64,000 nucleotides of DNA from Cyanidium caldarium. Taxonomy: Eukaryota > Rhodophyta > Bangiophyceae > Cyanidiales > Cyanidiaceae. Under the pieces are notes generated by a model. That model was given only the letters and a program-made list of their open reading frames with translations, made no database searches and was not told the origin of the DNA. The translations under genes were made by a program, and so were the position numbers. This document shows positions 19,330-29,175 of this stretch, in pieces. The stretch lies in assembly GCA_026184775.1 (NCBI GenBank), contig JANCYW010000012.1, forward strand, positions 124,001 to 188,000. Direction: 5' to 3'. How positions within the stretch are numbered: position 1 is the first letter of the stretch; each line of letters opens with the position of its first letter.

Positions 19330-20298
19330 TCACGACTCCGGCGGGCTCTTTTCCGCCGCCGCCGCCGCCGCCGCCGAGGCACCGCTCTTCTCTTGCTTCA
19401 GCTTGGCTTCGGCTTGCCGCGCTTTCTCGGCGAGTCTCTCGGCGATGCGAGCCTTTTCCCGCGCTTCCGCCTCCTTGTACATCAACTCCGTCTGCGCCAG
19501 TTTCTCCATGCTGGCGCTGTACAGATCCACGTCCTGCTGCAGCTTGATGGCAGAGATGCGCAACGCCTCTGCCCAGCGAGCCGCCGCCTGCAGCGTCAGC
19601 TCCACGTTGCAGAGCAGCATCAGGCGGATGATGCCCAGGCCGAACTCGCGCGAGTAGTAGTAGGTGCCGTCGGCTTGGCGGCACTTGCGCAGCGCTTGCA
19701 ACACCGGCGGCTGGCTGGCGTCGTCGGTGCCGGCGGTGTCGGTCACTGCCGCCAACACCTCCTCCTCGCTCTTGCCCGTGGCCCACTGCGTCGCCGCCTC
19801 GGCGTCGTCCACCAGCCGCTGTTCATCCAACTGCAGCGCTTTGCACATGCAGTGGAATATGTGGTCGCGCGCGGCGCCGTTGGGATAGGAGCGCAGAAAC
19901 TCGCGGAACGCGCTCACCAGGCCCAGCGCGAAGATCGGATCGTACTGAAAGTGCTCGTCAATCATCTCCAAGTGCGTCACCACCAAAAAGTCCTCCACCG
20001 CGCTCCGATAGTAGAACACCACCGGGCGACCGAGTTCGTGGTAGAACGTGGCCATAACTTCGCTGACCGGTCGATAGGCGCCGTTGTCGGTCGAGGCACC
20101 GCCGCCGGTCGCGAACGTCTTGAAGACAGCCTTGTAGGTCAGCTGGCCATCCTGTGCCGCGTCGGTCATGCAAAGACGAGAGCCGACACGCCACCGGTAC
20201 AGTGTCGCCACTCGGGGCGCGTGTGCAGCGACGGGCGCCAGTGACTGGGCAGCACGGCCGCCGGGGCTGCGGCCGGGCAGGAGCGCGGTCACCCACAT
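19330..20298 (-). CDS. THF1: Thylakoid formation protein THF1/Psb29
   Basis: Plastid protein of 322 residues from the Psb29/THF1 family, which acts in photosystem II repair with thylakoid FtsH and in thylakoid biogenesis. Core matches: PVSEVMATFYHELGRPVVFY, then FQYDPIFALGLVSAFREFL, and ARDHIFHCMCKALQLD, followed by the typical all-helical body and a C-terminal coiled coil (KLAQTELMYKEAEAREKARI and onward). The first 60 residues (MWVTALLPGRSPGGRAAQ...) are basic with an early aromatic residue, as in red algal transit peptides. The longer frame starts at a GTG; the ATG at 20298 is used. An Ala-rich run near the C-terminus is coded by a GCC/GCG repeat. Confidence 0.93.
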   Translation of the reverse strand: MWVTALLPGRSPGGRAAQSLAPVAAHAPRVATLYRWRVGSRLCMTDAAQDGQLTYKAVFKTFATGGGASTDNGAYRPVSEVMATFYHELGRPVVFYYRSAVEDFLVVTHLEMIDEHFQYDPIFALGLVSAFREFLRSYPNGAARDHIFHCMCKALQLDEQRLVDDAEAATQWATGKSEEEVLAAVTDTAGTDDASQPPVLQALRKCRQADGTYYYSREFGLGIIRLMLLCNVELTLQAAARWAEALRISAIKLQQDVDLYSASMEKLAQTELMYKEAEAREKARIAERLAEKARQAEAKLKQEKSGASAAAAAAAEKSPPES

Positions 20299-20906
20299 GA
20301 TGCGGAGGTAAGGAGGATGGAGAGCGGCGAAGTGCCCCGACAGGTGAGCGTGTAAGTCCCCTCGGGTAGCTCTGGCTCGGTAAGTGCAAGCCGGGTCGAT
20401 GGGAGTGGCGGACGATGGCGATGCGGTGAACGCCGAAGCGCTCACCCGGCTCGCCGGCTCGCCGTGAACGATGTGAGCGGACGCGGCGGCGGCGGGATGG
20501 CCGAACGGGACGTGATGCGTGCGGTCTGCCGAAGGGACGGTATTGGACGTGTGGGGCCGATCCCAATGAATTGCGCAGCCAGATAAATATGCGGCGGGTA
20601 TGAAACCAGCGGTATAGGGGTGGGGGCGGAAGGCGAGCGTCTCCTTCGTCTGAAGCGTCTTTCGGGAGACGATTGCCGCCCTTCACGCCCGAGGGCGCAG
20701 CAACGCGATGAATCCACAGGAACCGCTTACTTCCCTAGCAGTCGCGATCGATACAGTGGGAGCGGAAATGATCGCGACACAGAAAAACGGAGGCCAGATG
20801 GCGTCCATACAGAAAAAGCCCGCCGGGCGCTTGGCACAACGCCTGCGACCCAAAAAAACCAACGCCGCGAACCTCCTCCTCGCCTCGTCCTGGAAAGGAC
20901 GCGCGC
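20299..20906. other. Spacer, THF1 promoter and tRNA 3' flank
   Basis: Spacer of 608 bp upstream of THF1 and downstream of the tRNA gene. It contains an AT-rich patch (gataaatatg near 20582) and a run of seven A at 20852-20858, which is a T7 tract on the minus strand about 50 nt past the tRNA and could stop RNA polymerase III. An open frame from an ATG at 20708 runs into the tRNA and is not credited. Confidence 0.5.
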
Positions 20907-20977
20907 TGCGCCGACCGGGATTCGAGCCCGGTTCAAGAGCTTGGAAGGCTCTCATGCTACCCATGCACCATCGGCGC
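20907..20977 (-). tRNA. tRNA-Gly (UCC)
   Basis: A 71-nt cloverleaf on the minus strand. Acceptor GCGCCGA pairs fully with TCGGCGC and is followed by discriminator A; the D arm is GTGC/GCAT with loop ATGGGTA; the anticodon stem AGAGC/GCTCT encloses CTTCCAA, so the anticodon is UCC; the T arm is CCGGG/CCCGG. The T loop reads CTCGAAT, so position 54 is C instead of the usual T. CCA is not encoded and there is no intron, both normal for a nuclear gene. A TATA-like ATATAAAGG (21037-21045 on the plus strand) lies about 60 nt upstream of the tRNA. Confidence 0.95.
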
Positions 20978-21150
20978 GGGGATCCTTCAGCACGATCGGC
21001 GACTGTGCATTGGGGCGTCACGCGCGGCGAAACCCCATATAAAGGCGGCCGCGATCCCGCCCCCCGCGTGGCGGCCATTCTCTCACCGCGCGCGATGGCA
21101 TCCGTGCGAAACAGCGCATGCTCTGGGCGTGTCTCGCTTTCACGCCTCGG

Positions 21151-22821
21151 CTATTCCGCTATTCGACTCAGCTGCGGCCCGTGTGGCGTGTCCTTCACTG
21201 CGAAACCCAGTTTTCCGATCTCTTGCCGCAGTCGGTCGGCGCGCGCAAAGTCCTTGGCCGCGCGCGCCGCTGTCCGCAGCTCCACCAGCTCGCGCAGTTT
21301 GTCCGGCAGGTGGCCGGTGCCGTCCGCCGCACCTCCTTGCTCCTCTTCGGTGGCGTAAGCGGCGGGTCGATAAAAGATCCCCATCACTCGATCCAGATCG
21401 TCCAGCAGCTGCACGACGACGGCGGCATCGTTCGCCTCGAGCGTGCCCGCCCGTCGTCGCGCCTCAAAGCGCCGCAGCATCTCGAACAGCGTGGCCGCGG
21501 CCCTTGGCGTGTTCAAGTCGTCCGCCATATGTCGACAAAACTCGTCCGCCAACTCCTGGCACTCACCATCTACCGAGGTGGGGCCCGTGGGCGCCGCGGC
21601 AGCGCTCAACGCGATCATCTGGGCCCGAAACGCATCCAGTCGCTTCACTGCCGAGCATGCCGCCTTCAGCGCCTCTTCGGTGAAATTCACGCCCGACCGG
21701 TACTGCGACGACACGATCAGGTAACGGAAGGCGCGCGCCTGTAATGCCGTGCGCGCCACATCGCGCAGCGTCACAAAGTTGCCGAGGCTCTTGCTCATCT
21801 TCTCGCCGTCGATGTTCACAAAGCCGTTGTGCAGCCAGAAGCGCGCAAACGGACGTCCGGTGGCCGCTTCGCTCTGCGCAATCTCGTTCTCGTGGTGCGG
21901 GAACACCAGGTCCACCCCGCCCGCGTGAATGTCGATCGATTCACCCAGGTATCGCATCGCCATCGCCGAGCACTCGATGTGCCAACCGGGCCGACCGCAT
22001 CCCAGACCGGTGTCCCAGCGCACCGCGCCGTCCTCTGGTCGATGCGCTTTCCACATGGCAAAGTCGCGCGGGTCATGCTTGTGGGTGGCGTCGACTTCGG
22101 CCGCCGACAGCATGCCCTGAAAGTCCAGCCGACCCAGTCGGCCGTACGTGTCGAACTTGTCGACGGCGAAATACACCGAGCCGTCGCGCTCATACGCATA
22201 CCCGCCGTCCAGCAGTCGTCGGATCAGCGCCACCATATCGTCGATGTGATGGGTGGCGCGCGGGTACACCTCCGCCGGCACCACATTGAGCAGCTCCAAG
22301 TCGGCGAAGAACGCTCGCGTGAAGTCGTCCGCAATGTCCGCCGCGCTGCGCTGCTCGCGGTGCATGCGCTGGATGATCTTGTCGTCCACGTCGGTCAAAT
22401 TGGTCACGTGCCGCACCCGGTAACCACAAAACTGCAACCAGCGTTTGATGATGTCGTAGGTGAGGAACGCTCGAAAGTTGCCCACGTGCGCGTAATCGTA
22501 CACCGTCGGCCCGCACGAGTAAAAGCGCACCACGTCATCGCCGCGCACGGCTGCGAACGGCTCCTTGCTGCGGGACATGGTATTGTAGAACACCGTGTCT
22601 TGCCGAGCGCGCCTCCGAATAGCCTCCGAGACGAACTGCAAATGCGAGCTTTGCACCTCGAGTCGCAGACGATGCAGGTGACATCGAACGCGACCGAAAG
22701 AGAGAGGGCGCGTCGCAGGTCGACGCTCCGGGAGGTGCCGCGGCGGCCGTCGAGGATCGGGTGAAAGGAGTACTGTAAGATGGACCTGAAACGACAGCTG
22801 GCTAGTTGATGACGGAGACAT
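21151..22821 (-). CDS. Cysteinyl-tRNA synthetase
   Basis: Charges tRNA-Cys. With this start it has 556 residues. The class I core is intact: zinc-site strand [20 protein letters not shown] containing the HIGH-equivalent [35 protein letters not shown] and the KMSKS loop [15 protein letters not shown]. Size and sequence resemble bacterial and organellar CysRS without the large eukaryotic insertions, and the 80 residues ahead of [13 protein letters not shown] are basic and acid-poor, as in a targeting peptide. An upstream in-frame ATG at 22872 would add 17 residues. The ATG inside TMSRSK is too late because it falls within the conserved domain. Confidence 0.95.
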   Translation of the reverse strand: MSPSSTSQLSFQVHLTVLLSPDPRRPPRHLPERRPATRPLSFGRVRCHLHRLRLEVQSSHLQFVSEAIRRRARQDTVFYNTMSRSKEPFAAVRGDDVVRFYSCGPTVYDYAHVGNFRAFLTYDIIKRWLQFCGYRVRHVTNLTDVDDKIIQRMHREQRSAADIADDFTRAFFADLELLNVVPAEVYPRATHHIDDMVALIRRLLDGGYAYERDGSVYFAVDKFDTYGRLGRLDFQGMLSAAEVDATHKHDPRDFAMWKAHRPEDGAVRWDTGLGCGRPGWHIECSAMAMRYLGESIDIHAGGVDLVFPHHENEIAQSEAATGRPFARFWLHNGFVNIDGEKMSKSLGNFVTLRDVARTALQARAFRYLIVSSQYRSGVNFTEEALKAACSAVKRLDAFRAQMIALSAAAAPTGPTSVDGECQELADEFCRHMADDLNTPRAAATLFEMLRRFEARRRAGTLEANDAAVVVQLLDDLDRVMGIFYRPAAYATEEEQGGAADGTGHLPDKLRELVELRTAARAAKDFARADRLRQEIGKLGFAVKDTPHGPQLSRIAE

Positions 22822-23134
22822 TCCAGTTCCTCGTCCAGTGCGACCACCACGTTCATGCCTTGCGTGGGCCATTCGCGCTCACCGCTGCTCCTCGACGAGA
22901 CCTCCTCGTCGCACCTCCCACGACCCGCACTCGGCGACGAGAGCGTCCCGCGGACACAAACGCATCGCGACGACTTGCGCGCACTGCGGAGACGCGGGCG
23001 CTGCAGTGGGACTCGCAGAATGAGGAGGGAGGTGTGTGGGTGTGCTCTCGTTGAACCTTGCCACAGCGACGCGACGGACTTGTCGGGGATACGTCAATGC
23101 ACACTAGGCACGAAACACACAACGGGTCCGCTTC

Positions 23135-23683
23135 ATGGGTGCTGTGATCTCTTCGCTCTGGGATCGCCTGTACGGCCGGCGGGCGTACCGCATCTGCATG
23201 GTAGGGCTGGACGGCGCCGGGAAGACCACCCTACTATACCGACTGCGATTAGGAGAGGTGGTAGAGACTACGCCCACCATCGGCTGCAATGTGGAGACGG
23301 TGAGGTGGGGCAACGTGCAGTTGCAAGTGTGGGATCTGAGCGGGCAGCAGGGACTGCGGGCCAGTTGGCAGGCGTACTTTGCGGGCACCGACGCGCTTAT
23401 CGTGGTGGCGGATGCGGCGGATGTGGCGCGTCTGGGCGAGCTGCGTACTGAGCTGGAGCGCGTGCTACAGATGGAGGCGGTGGCGGATGCCGTGGTGCTG
23501 GTATGGGCCAACAAGCAGGACAAACACGGCGAGGCGGTGTCCGCCGTGGAGGTGAGCGAGCGGCTGCGGCTGCATCAACGGAAACAAGCGGACTGGCACA
23601 TCGAGCCGTGCTCCGCAGTCACCGGTGACGGACTCGAGGCCGGCATGAGGTGGCTGGTGGACGCGCTAGCCGCCCGAGAATGA
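23135..23683 (+). CDS. ARL1: ARL1-like small GTPase (ARF family)
   Basis: Complete 182-residue ARF-family GTPase acting on membranes of the secretory system. Gly2 ([12 protein letters not shown]) offers an N-myristoylation site and begins the amphipathic helix. Nucleotide motifs: P-loop [11 protein letters not shown], effector region [12 protein letters not shown], switch [12 protein letters not shown] and NKQD. Switch II has DLSGQ where most relatives have DLGGQ; the catalytic Gly and Gln are kept. ARL1 fits best because of the GCNVETV and [15 protein letters not shown] segments, but ARF1 or another ARL cannot be excluded by eye. ARL1 recruits GRIP-domain tethers at the trans-Golgi. Confidence 0.85.
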   Translation: MGAVISSLWDRLYGRRAYRICMVGLDGAGKTTLLYRLRLGEVVETTPTIGCNVETVRWGNVQLQVWDLSGQQGLRASWQAYFAGTDALIVVADAADVARLGELRTELERVLQMEAVADAVVLVWANKQDKHGEAVSAVEVSERLRLHQRKQADWHIEPCSAVTGDGLEAGMRWLVDALAARE

Positions 23684-23762
23684 GCCGGGAGCAGAGGAAG
23701 AACGCGCTTGACAGGTACACTATACAGCGGCGATGGTCTAGCGGGAGGCGCGCGCATGTCGG

Positions 23763-24740
23763 CTACTGTAATTGGAGGAGGGTGTCTTCGAACATCTGCT
23801 GCGAGGCGATGGTCGGCAACGGCGGACGGCCGGACGGTTCCTCCGCATCCTCGGGTGGCTCCTCGAGCGGGACGGCCATCTCCGCCACGGTGTCCGAAAT
23901 CGAACGCTCGCCCTGCGCTCGCGCTTCCGCGAGGCGCACCTGCTCCAGACAGACGCGGCGACGATGATGGGGGCTCTTGAGCAAGACCGCCGATATGCCG
24001 TCGTCGAGGCTTTGCGAGCGTCGCAGGCGCAGTGTCTCTAGGCGGAGCGGACAACCGCCCGCGGCGCCGCAGTCGTCAGCCATCAGGGGCGTTTGCGCCA
24101 CTTGGTGCGGACCGTGGAGCGCCGGCGACAGTGCTCGCAAGTCGGCATCGATCGATACCGAGCGGGTCAGAGGGCCGGGCGGCGGTCGTGCCGCCAGGTG
24201 GTCGTGATGCGAGACCGAGCGACTCAGTCGCCGGTGTAGCGGCGCGGGAATCTGCGAGTCACCCGCCTCACCTACGTCGCCAGCTTCTAGATGGTGCCGT
24301 GGCCGCGGATAGGCCGGCAAATGCGGCACGCGGTTTTTCGGCGGCAAGTCCGCGACACCCCGGCGCTGACGTGCCTCCACGTTGAGCGACTCGTCCATCG
24401 AGACCGAGCGCGGCACGAAGCTTCTCGATGAAGCCCGCGGTGCCGACGCGTCACCGCGGTGCACCCCTCGCTGCGGCTTCGGCGCGCTGGTGGCGGATTC
24501 ACCCCACGACACCGCGCTCGAAGCCTGCAGTCCACTCCAGTGACTGCCGTCGCTGGTCGAAGAACTGCGCGACGCGGCCCACGCGCTGCCACGCAAACCA
24601 TGACTGCCGCCGTCGAGGGGAAAGCTCTCGTCGGACTCGGTGTCTGAAGGTGGCGGCGTCGAGGAGAACGTCTTCCACGGTTTGGGACGGCCCTGTTCTT
24701 TCCACGTCTGTATTACCAACGAGGTTATCGGCGGCCGCAT
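23763..24740 (-). CDS. Protein with repeated RSxS phospho-motifs, unknown
   Basis: Protein of 325 residues with no domain I recognise; most of it looks disordered. Its distinctive feature is a short motif repeated four times: RSVSMDES, RSVSHHDH, RSVSIDAD and RSQSLDDG. These resemble basophilic kinase sites (R-x-x-S or R-x-S) flanked by acidic residues, and possibly 14-3-3 binding sites. The N-terminus (MRPPITSLVIQTWKEQGRPK) and the Glu/Pro-rich C-terminus carry no targeting signal. An AT-rich ttataac about 25 bp upstream of the ATG could be its core promoter. Function unknown; regulation by phosphorylation is inference. Confidence 0.65.
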   Translation of the reverse strand: MRPPITSLVIQTWKEQGRPKPWKTFSSTPPPSDTESDESFPLDGGSHGLRGSAWAASRSSSTSDGSHWSGLQASSAVSWGESATSAPKPQRGVHRGDASAPRASSRSFVPRSVSMDESLNVEARQRRGVADLPPKNRVPHLPAYPRPRHHLEAGDVGEAGDSQIPAPLHRRLSRSVSHHDHLAARPPPGPLTRSVSIDADLRALSPALHGPHQVAQTPLMADDCGAAGGCPLRLETLRLRRSQSLDDGISAVLLKSPHHRRRVCLEQVRLAEARAQGERSISDTVAEMAVPLEEPPEDAEEPSGRPPLPTIASQQMFEDTLLQLQ

Positions 24741-25274
24741 GATATGGGAGAGGCTCCAGAGTTATAACATACTTGCTAGCTCGCGCAAGCTCAGATCCTT
24801 CCAGGGAAACACAGCTTCCCACGGTGTGATGAACCCGATGGGACACGTCGGACGGTGCGAAAGCGGCGCCCGCGCGGCATCAGCGGACCATCGCCGGAAC
24901 GCCTTCGGTCGCCGTCGCGTTCGGCCAGCGGGAGATCGGCGCTGGGAGCAGCCGGTAGCGGGCAGTGCGACTGGATCGGCAAAAGAGGGCGCGGCCTGGT
25001 GGAAGAACGCGGTAAGCGGGAGACCGATATTGCGGAAGGGCGGTGCTTTGTGGTTGGCGAACGTTCAGGGTCAGCACAAGGCACTCGGGACCGCCAAAGT
25101 GTGCGAGTTCGTGCAGGGCGCCGGAGCGGCGTCGCTTGGGGGACACGTTTCTCCAACGGCTGCACTTGCGGTTCCGTGCGGCAAAGGCAGGGATAGAGTG
25201 GGATTCGAATTTTCCTGCTCTCCAGTGGCGACCCGGAGGGATAGGTTGTCGGCGGCGAAACGCCTGAGGATCGG
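24741..25274. other. Spacer without a clear gene
   Basis: Spacer of 534 bp. Several frames on both strands are open here, as expected in GC-rich DNA, but none gives a recognisable domain. It may hold promoters of both divergent neighbours, or an upstream exon of the 25275 gene if that gene is spliced. Confidence 0.4.
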
Positions 25275-25964
25275 ATGCGACCTCGCGCGGCCTTTTGCTG
25301 GACCTGTGCGGCGGGCAAGTGGACGCGGTCGCGCTGCTTCGTCTGCCCGACCCGGCCCGTGTCCCACCGGACGGCGCCTTGGCGACCGACTATGCAGCGC
25401 TCTCTGCGGGGTGTGCAGGAGGTGCGCCCCTGTGCGGAGCACTGCACGATCTGCACCGCCTTGCCCGCCCACGAACGGCAGCGCCACGATGACCGCAGCT
25501 CTGCCGCCTCAGACCCGCCTGCCAGGAGGCGGCCCGCTTCAAGATGGATAACATGCGCATCCACTGGTGTGCTGGCGGGGTTGCGGGCTCTCTGGCTGCT
25601 GTTCGAGTTTATCGCACGGGCGGCGCTGGCCCTGTTCGCGTTTGTCAGCGTGTGTCTCTTTCTGAACACTCGCCGACTGTTGATGTGGGCGCAGGCGACC
25701 ACCCTGCAGGCCCGATTGGTATGGCAGGCGCTTCGAGAGCGACGACAGGAGCGGCCGTGGCGACCGCCCATGGCCTGGATGGAACCACTGGAGGGAGCGC
25801 ACGCCTGGTTGCATGAGGCCGCCGAGCAGTTGTTGCAGCGATGCGACGGCCGCCACCTCTTGCCCTGGTGGCTGGTAGGCCTGTGGCCAGCACATGGCGG
25901 CGACAGCGACGACGAAGACGATCGCTCGCTATCGCAGCGACTCTGGATGGGGCGTTGGTACTGA
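25275..25964 (+). CDS. Cys-rich membrane protein, unknown
   Basis: Protein of 229 residues that I do not recognise. The N-terminal 75 residues have a Cys pattern that could bind zinc: FCWTCAAGKWTRSRCFVCP and later CAEHCTICTALPAHE. Around residues 100-130 is a strongly hydrophobic stretch (LWLLFEFIARAALALFAFVS) able to form one long or two short membrane spans, followed by amphipathic Trp/Arg-rich helices and an acidic SDDEDD tail. In-frame stops lie just upstream, so 25275 is the first ATG. The membrane half looks convincingly coded; the Cys-rich half is less sure and could be replaced by a spliced exon. Confidence 0.5.
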   Translation: MRPRAAFCWTCAAGKWTRSRCFVCPTRPVSHRTAPWRPTMQRSLRGVQEVRPCAEHCTICTALPAHERQRHDDRSSAASDPPARRRPASRWITCASTGVLAGLRALWLLFEFIARAALALFAFVSVCLFLNTRRLLMWAQATTLQARLVWQALRERRQERPWRPPMAWMEPLEGAHAWLHEAAEQLLQRCDGRHLLPWWLVGLWPAHGGDSDDEDDRSLSQRLWMGRWY

Positions 25965-26262
25965 GCGTGACTGCGTACCCGGGCGCGGCAGGTCGTCCGC
26001 GCCACATCGTTCTTTTGTGTCAACAATTTTTCCCACATCCACTTGCGCTCCTCTGCCTCTCCACGTCTCACTCCTATGCTCTGGTTGTCCTCGCCATGCT
26101 CTCAGCGAGCATCCACGACGGCTGCGCTCCCGTCCGCAGTTGGCACGAATCCTGCCGTCCTCGGCGTGGCGGGAACGGCGCCGAGCATCGACGCGTTTGG
26201 CACTCGCTCCCGGGTCCTGCCCCATCGAGCCACCCTCTCTTGTGGAGACCCCACCACCAAAC

Positions 26263-27675
26263 ATGGACGGCGAGGGTACGGAAGAGGTACTGATTGATGA
26301 AGAGTACAAAATATGGAAGAAGAACACGCCCTTCTTGTACGATCTGGTGTTGACCAAGGCGCTGGAGTGGCCGTCGCTCACCGTGCAGTGGCTGCCGGAT
26401 CGCCGCGTGGCGGACACTGGCACCTACTGCACGGCCAACTTGCTTCTGGGCACGCACACATCGGATGAGGAACAGAACTATTTGATGATAGCAGAGGCGC
26501 GGTTGCCGCACGCTGGGGAGGCGGGTGCTGCAGCGGCGGCGGCATCGACGACGACGGCGGAGGCGACCACCGATGACGACACGGTGGCAGCTGCGGCCGA
26601 CGGTAGAGATACGGTGGTGGGCCGTATTGAAGTGAAACAGAGGCTGAATCACGACGGCGAGGTGAATCGGGCGCGTTACTGGCCGCAGCATCCGTTCATC
26701 GTGGCCACCCAATCGCCGTCGGGCCGACTGTATGTGTACGACACCGCGAGACACCCCAGCAAGCCGCCGGTCGAAGGACGTATCGATGCGCAGGCGGTGC
26801 TGCTGGGGCACGCCAAGGAGGGTTTCGGGCTGGCGTGGAATCCGGGCGGTGCCGGGGAGCTGTTGTCGGGGTCGGACGATGCGCGCATCTGCCTGTACGA
26901 CGTGGGCGCGGTGCTCAGCGGGCAGCAGGGTGGTGCGAATGCCATCGCCGCCACTGGCGGCAGCGACAACGGCGGCTGCCCGCAAGTGCAACCGCTGCGG
27001 ATATTCACCGCGCACGACTCGGTGGTGGAGGACGTGGCCTGGAGCGCGCACCACTCGTATCTGTTCGCGTCGGCGGGCGACGACAAGCGGGTGATGTTGT
27101 GGGACACGCGAGAGATGGACTCACAGCGGCCGTTTGCCGCCTTCGAGGCGCACACTGCCGAAGTCAACTGTGTGGCGTTCAGTCCGTTCCACAGCAGCAT
27201 TTTGGTGTCGGGCTCCAATGACGGCACCGTGGCCATGTGGGACACGCGGTATCTGAGCGTGAAGATGCACAGCTTCGAGTCGCACACGGACGTGGTGCAG
27301 CAGGTGGCCTGGTCGCCCACCGAAGAGACCATTCTGGCGTCGGCCGGTGCCGACCGGCGGACGATGCTGTGGGATCTGAGTCGCATCGGACAGGAGCAGT
27401 CGGCGGAGGATGCCGAGGACGGCCCGCCCGAGCTGCTGTTTGTGCACGGTGGACACACCGCCAAGGTGAGCGATTTCGGTTGGAGTGCGAACGAGCCGTG
27501 GCTGATCGCGTCGGTCGCCGAAGATAACATGTTGCAAGTGTGGCAGATCGGGGAACACATTTATGCCGATGACGATGAGGAGGCAGAGGGGGAGGAGGGG
27601 GAAGACGCGGAGAGGCAGAATGGCCAGAGTGGTGTGCTGCGCGTTGACACCGTACGCGATGAGGATCTGGAGTGA
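26263..27675 (+). CDS. MSI1: MSI1/RbAp46/48 histone-binding WD40 protein
   Basis: Protein of 470 residues shared in other organisms by CAF-1, PRC2, NuRF and HDAC complexes, where it binds histones H3/H4. The N-terminus is diagnostic: LIDEEYKIWKKNTPFLYDLV followed by LEWPSLTVQWLPDR. WD repeats follow, including GHAKEGFGLAWNP, HDSVVEDVAWSAHH, HTAEVNCVAFSPFHSSILVS, LKMHSFESHTDVVQQVAWSP-like wording and a final SDFGWSANEPWLIASVAEDN. The tail is acidic (DDDEEAEGEEGEDAE) as in relatives. The frame is open far upstream, but the ATG at 26263 gives the typical MDGEGTEE end. Two low-complexity loops of Ala/Thr/Gly make it longer than the roughly 425-residue standard. Confidence 0.95.
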   Translation: MDGEGTEEVLIDEEYKIWKKNTPFLYDLVLTKALEWPSLTVQWLPDRRVADTGTYCTANLLLGTHTSDEEQNYLMIAEARLPHAGEAGAAAAAASTTTAEATTDDDTVAAAADGRDTVVGRIEVKQRLNHDGEVNRARYWPQHPFIVATQSPSGRLYVYDTARHPSKPPVEGRIDAQAVLLGHAKEGFGLAWNPGGAGELLSGSDDARICLYDVGAVLSGQQGGANAIAATGGSDNGGCPQVQPLRIFTAHDSVVEDVAWSAHHSYLFASAGDDKRVMLWDTREMDSQRPFAAFEAHTAEVNCVAFSPFHSSILVSGSNDGTVAMWDTRYLSVKMHSFESHTDVVQQVAWSPTEETILASAGADRRTMLWDLSRIGQEQSAEDAEDGPPELLFVHGGHTAKVSDFGWSANEPWLIASVAEDNMLQVWQIGEHIYADDDEEAEGEEGEDAERQNGQSGVLRVDTVRDEDLE

Positions 27676-27742
27676 GAGGGGAATGAGGAGCGATATGGTT
27701 TGGCATAACAACACCTGGGGTGTCTCGCTCAGCGTGCTCGCC

Positions 27743-28999
27743 TCATCGCGAAGCAGTATCGCTCTCGTCCAGCGCCGGCACGGCGTCTGGTTTGCGCTGC
27801 AGCACCAGCTGGTATGCCTGCTTGCGTTTCAGAGCGGGCACCAATTTGGAGACACAACGCGCCACCGCGGTAGGTGAGAGCCCCTCGGCGCTGAGTGCGT
27901 CGATCAGCGACGGGACGGAGACGGGTTGTTCGCTGGACACATCGAACGTGACTGCCGGTCCCTGACTTGCTTCCACGCGCCCCTCAGGTCCCAGCACCAG
28001 GCAGTACTCCCCGCGCGGTTCGTTTCGCTCCAGGTGTTGCCGCACCTCCGCCAAGGTGCCGCGAAACACCTCCTCGTGCAGTTTGGTGAGTTCGCGAGCG
28101 ACGCATACTCGCAGCAACGGCTCATTGATCGTCACAACCGACGATTGCATCCGCGCGTATTGCTGGGCGACGCGCTCGATATCCGCCATCGTCTCGCGCA
28201 CTCGATGCGGCGCCTCGTGTAACAGAATCGGCCGTTCATGCGCCTCGCGCACCACCCTCTCCAGCAGTACCTCCCGTCGTTGGCGCTTGCCGCCACTGCT
28301 GGCGCCCCGCGGCGGCGGCAGGAAGCCGTAAAACGCAAAGCAGTCCTCCGACGATAACATCCCGCTCACCGTCAGCGCCGTCAGCGCGGCACAGGCGCCC
28401 GGCACCGCCACCACCGGAATGCCGCGCGCGATTGCCGCCCGTACCAGTTGCGACCCCGGATCGGATATCAGCGGCGTGCCGGCGTCGCTCACCAACGCCA
28501 CCGACGCCTGCTCCTCCAACATGCTCCGCACCAGCCACTCGCTGCTGCGGCGCCAGTTGTGTTCGCGATGGGAGACGTGCCGTTGCGGCCGTATGCCGTA
28601 AGCGCGCAGCAGCTGCAACGTGCGACGAGTGTCCTCCGCCGCCAACACATTCACCGTCTTCAGTATGGACACCGCCCGCAGCGTCATATCGGCCAAATGG
28701 CCGATCGGGGTGGCGACCAGGTACAGGTGGCCTGGCTGGGCGCGCACCTCCTGCACCGAGGCCGGAAGCGTCTCCAGAAGGGAATAGGAGGCGGGAGCGT
28801 TGTTATTCGGTGTAGAAGCGTTGTGCAATGAGCGCAGCCGCAGTGGTCTCGTTGCCAACAGCTTCGAGAGCGGTGCTCGTCGCGGTCGCGGTGATGGAGA
28901 TCGGTCCCCACTCCAACGCACCCTCAAACCGTGTCTCCTTCGCCACACTCGAGTACCTATCATCCATAACGGCTTAATGGACACGCCCCAAGCCAACAT
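27743..28999 (-). CDS. rsmI: RsmI-type 16S rRNA 2'-O-ribose methyltransferase, probably plastid
   Basis: Protein of 418 residues. The catalytic part is a tetrapyrrole-methylase-fold SAM enzyme of the RsmI family, which modifies the ribose of C1402 in bacterial-type 16S rRNA. Motifs: GHLYLVATPIGHLADMTLRA, LAAEDTRRTLQLL, ALVSDAGTPLISDPGSQLVR, VVAVPGACAALTALTVSGM, FAFYGFLPPP and LHEAPHRVRETMADIE. About 100 basic N-terminal residues form a likely organellar transit peptide. ATGs at 28999 (MLAWGV) and 28963 (MIGTRVW) are both plausible starts; the open frame upstream of them is not credited. It is divergent from the HCF173-like gene across a CT-rich spacer. Confidence 0.92.
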   Translation of the reverse strand: MLAWGVSIKPLWMIGTRVWRRRHGLRVRWSGDRSPSPRPRRAPLSKLLATRPLRLRSLHNASTPNNNAPASYSLLETLPASVQEVRAQPGHLYLVATPIGHLADMTLRAVSILKTVNVLAAEDTRRTLQLLRAYGIRPQRHVSHREHNWRRSSEWLVRSMLEEQASVALVSDAGTPLISDPGSQLVRAAIARGIPVVAVPGACAALTALTVSGMLSSEDCFAFYGFLPPPRGASSGGKRQRREVLLERVVREAHERPILLHEAPHRVRETMADIERVAQQYARMQSSVVTINEPLLRVCVARELTKLHEEVFRGTLAEVRQHLERNEPRGEYCLVLGPEGRVEASQGPAVTFDVSSEQPVSVPSLIDALSAEGLSPTAVARCVSKLVPALKRKQAYQLVLQRKPDAVPALDESDTASR

Positions 29000-29037
29000 G
29001 AATGGTATTCCTCGCGAGTTATTCTGGCAACCCATCA

Positions 29038-29065
29038 TCTCTCTCCCTCTCCCTCTCTCTTTCCC
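29038..29065. repeat. CT-rich microsatellite
   Basis: A run of CT and CCT units (tctctccctctccctctctc) in the spacer between the divergent RsmI and HCF173-like genes. Pyrimidine tracts of this kind often lie near transcription starts in algae and plants. A regulatory role is inference. Confidence 0.7.
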
Positions 29066-29175
29066 TGCGTGTCCCGTTGGCCACGACCGCCTCGCCGCGA
29101 TGCGCGACGCGACGAGATGACGCGTTGCGTCTCGAAGGCGCTCGAGGCAGCCTTGTAGCTGCATCCCGGGGGGTG

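Noticed and set aside
21095-21358. ORF with a TATA-like box upstream, antisense to the CysRS 3' end
   Set aside because: Overlaps conserved CysRS codons; the TATA-like site is more easily linked to the tRNA gene.
24791-26071. 426-codon minus-strand ORF
   Set aside because: Ser/Arg/Cys-rich with no domain; overlaps the better membrane-protein frame on the plus strand and the MSI1 leader.
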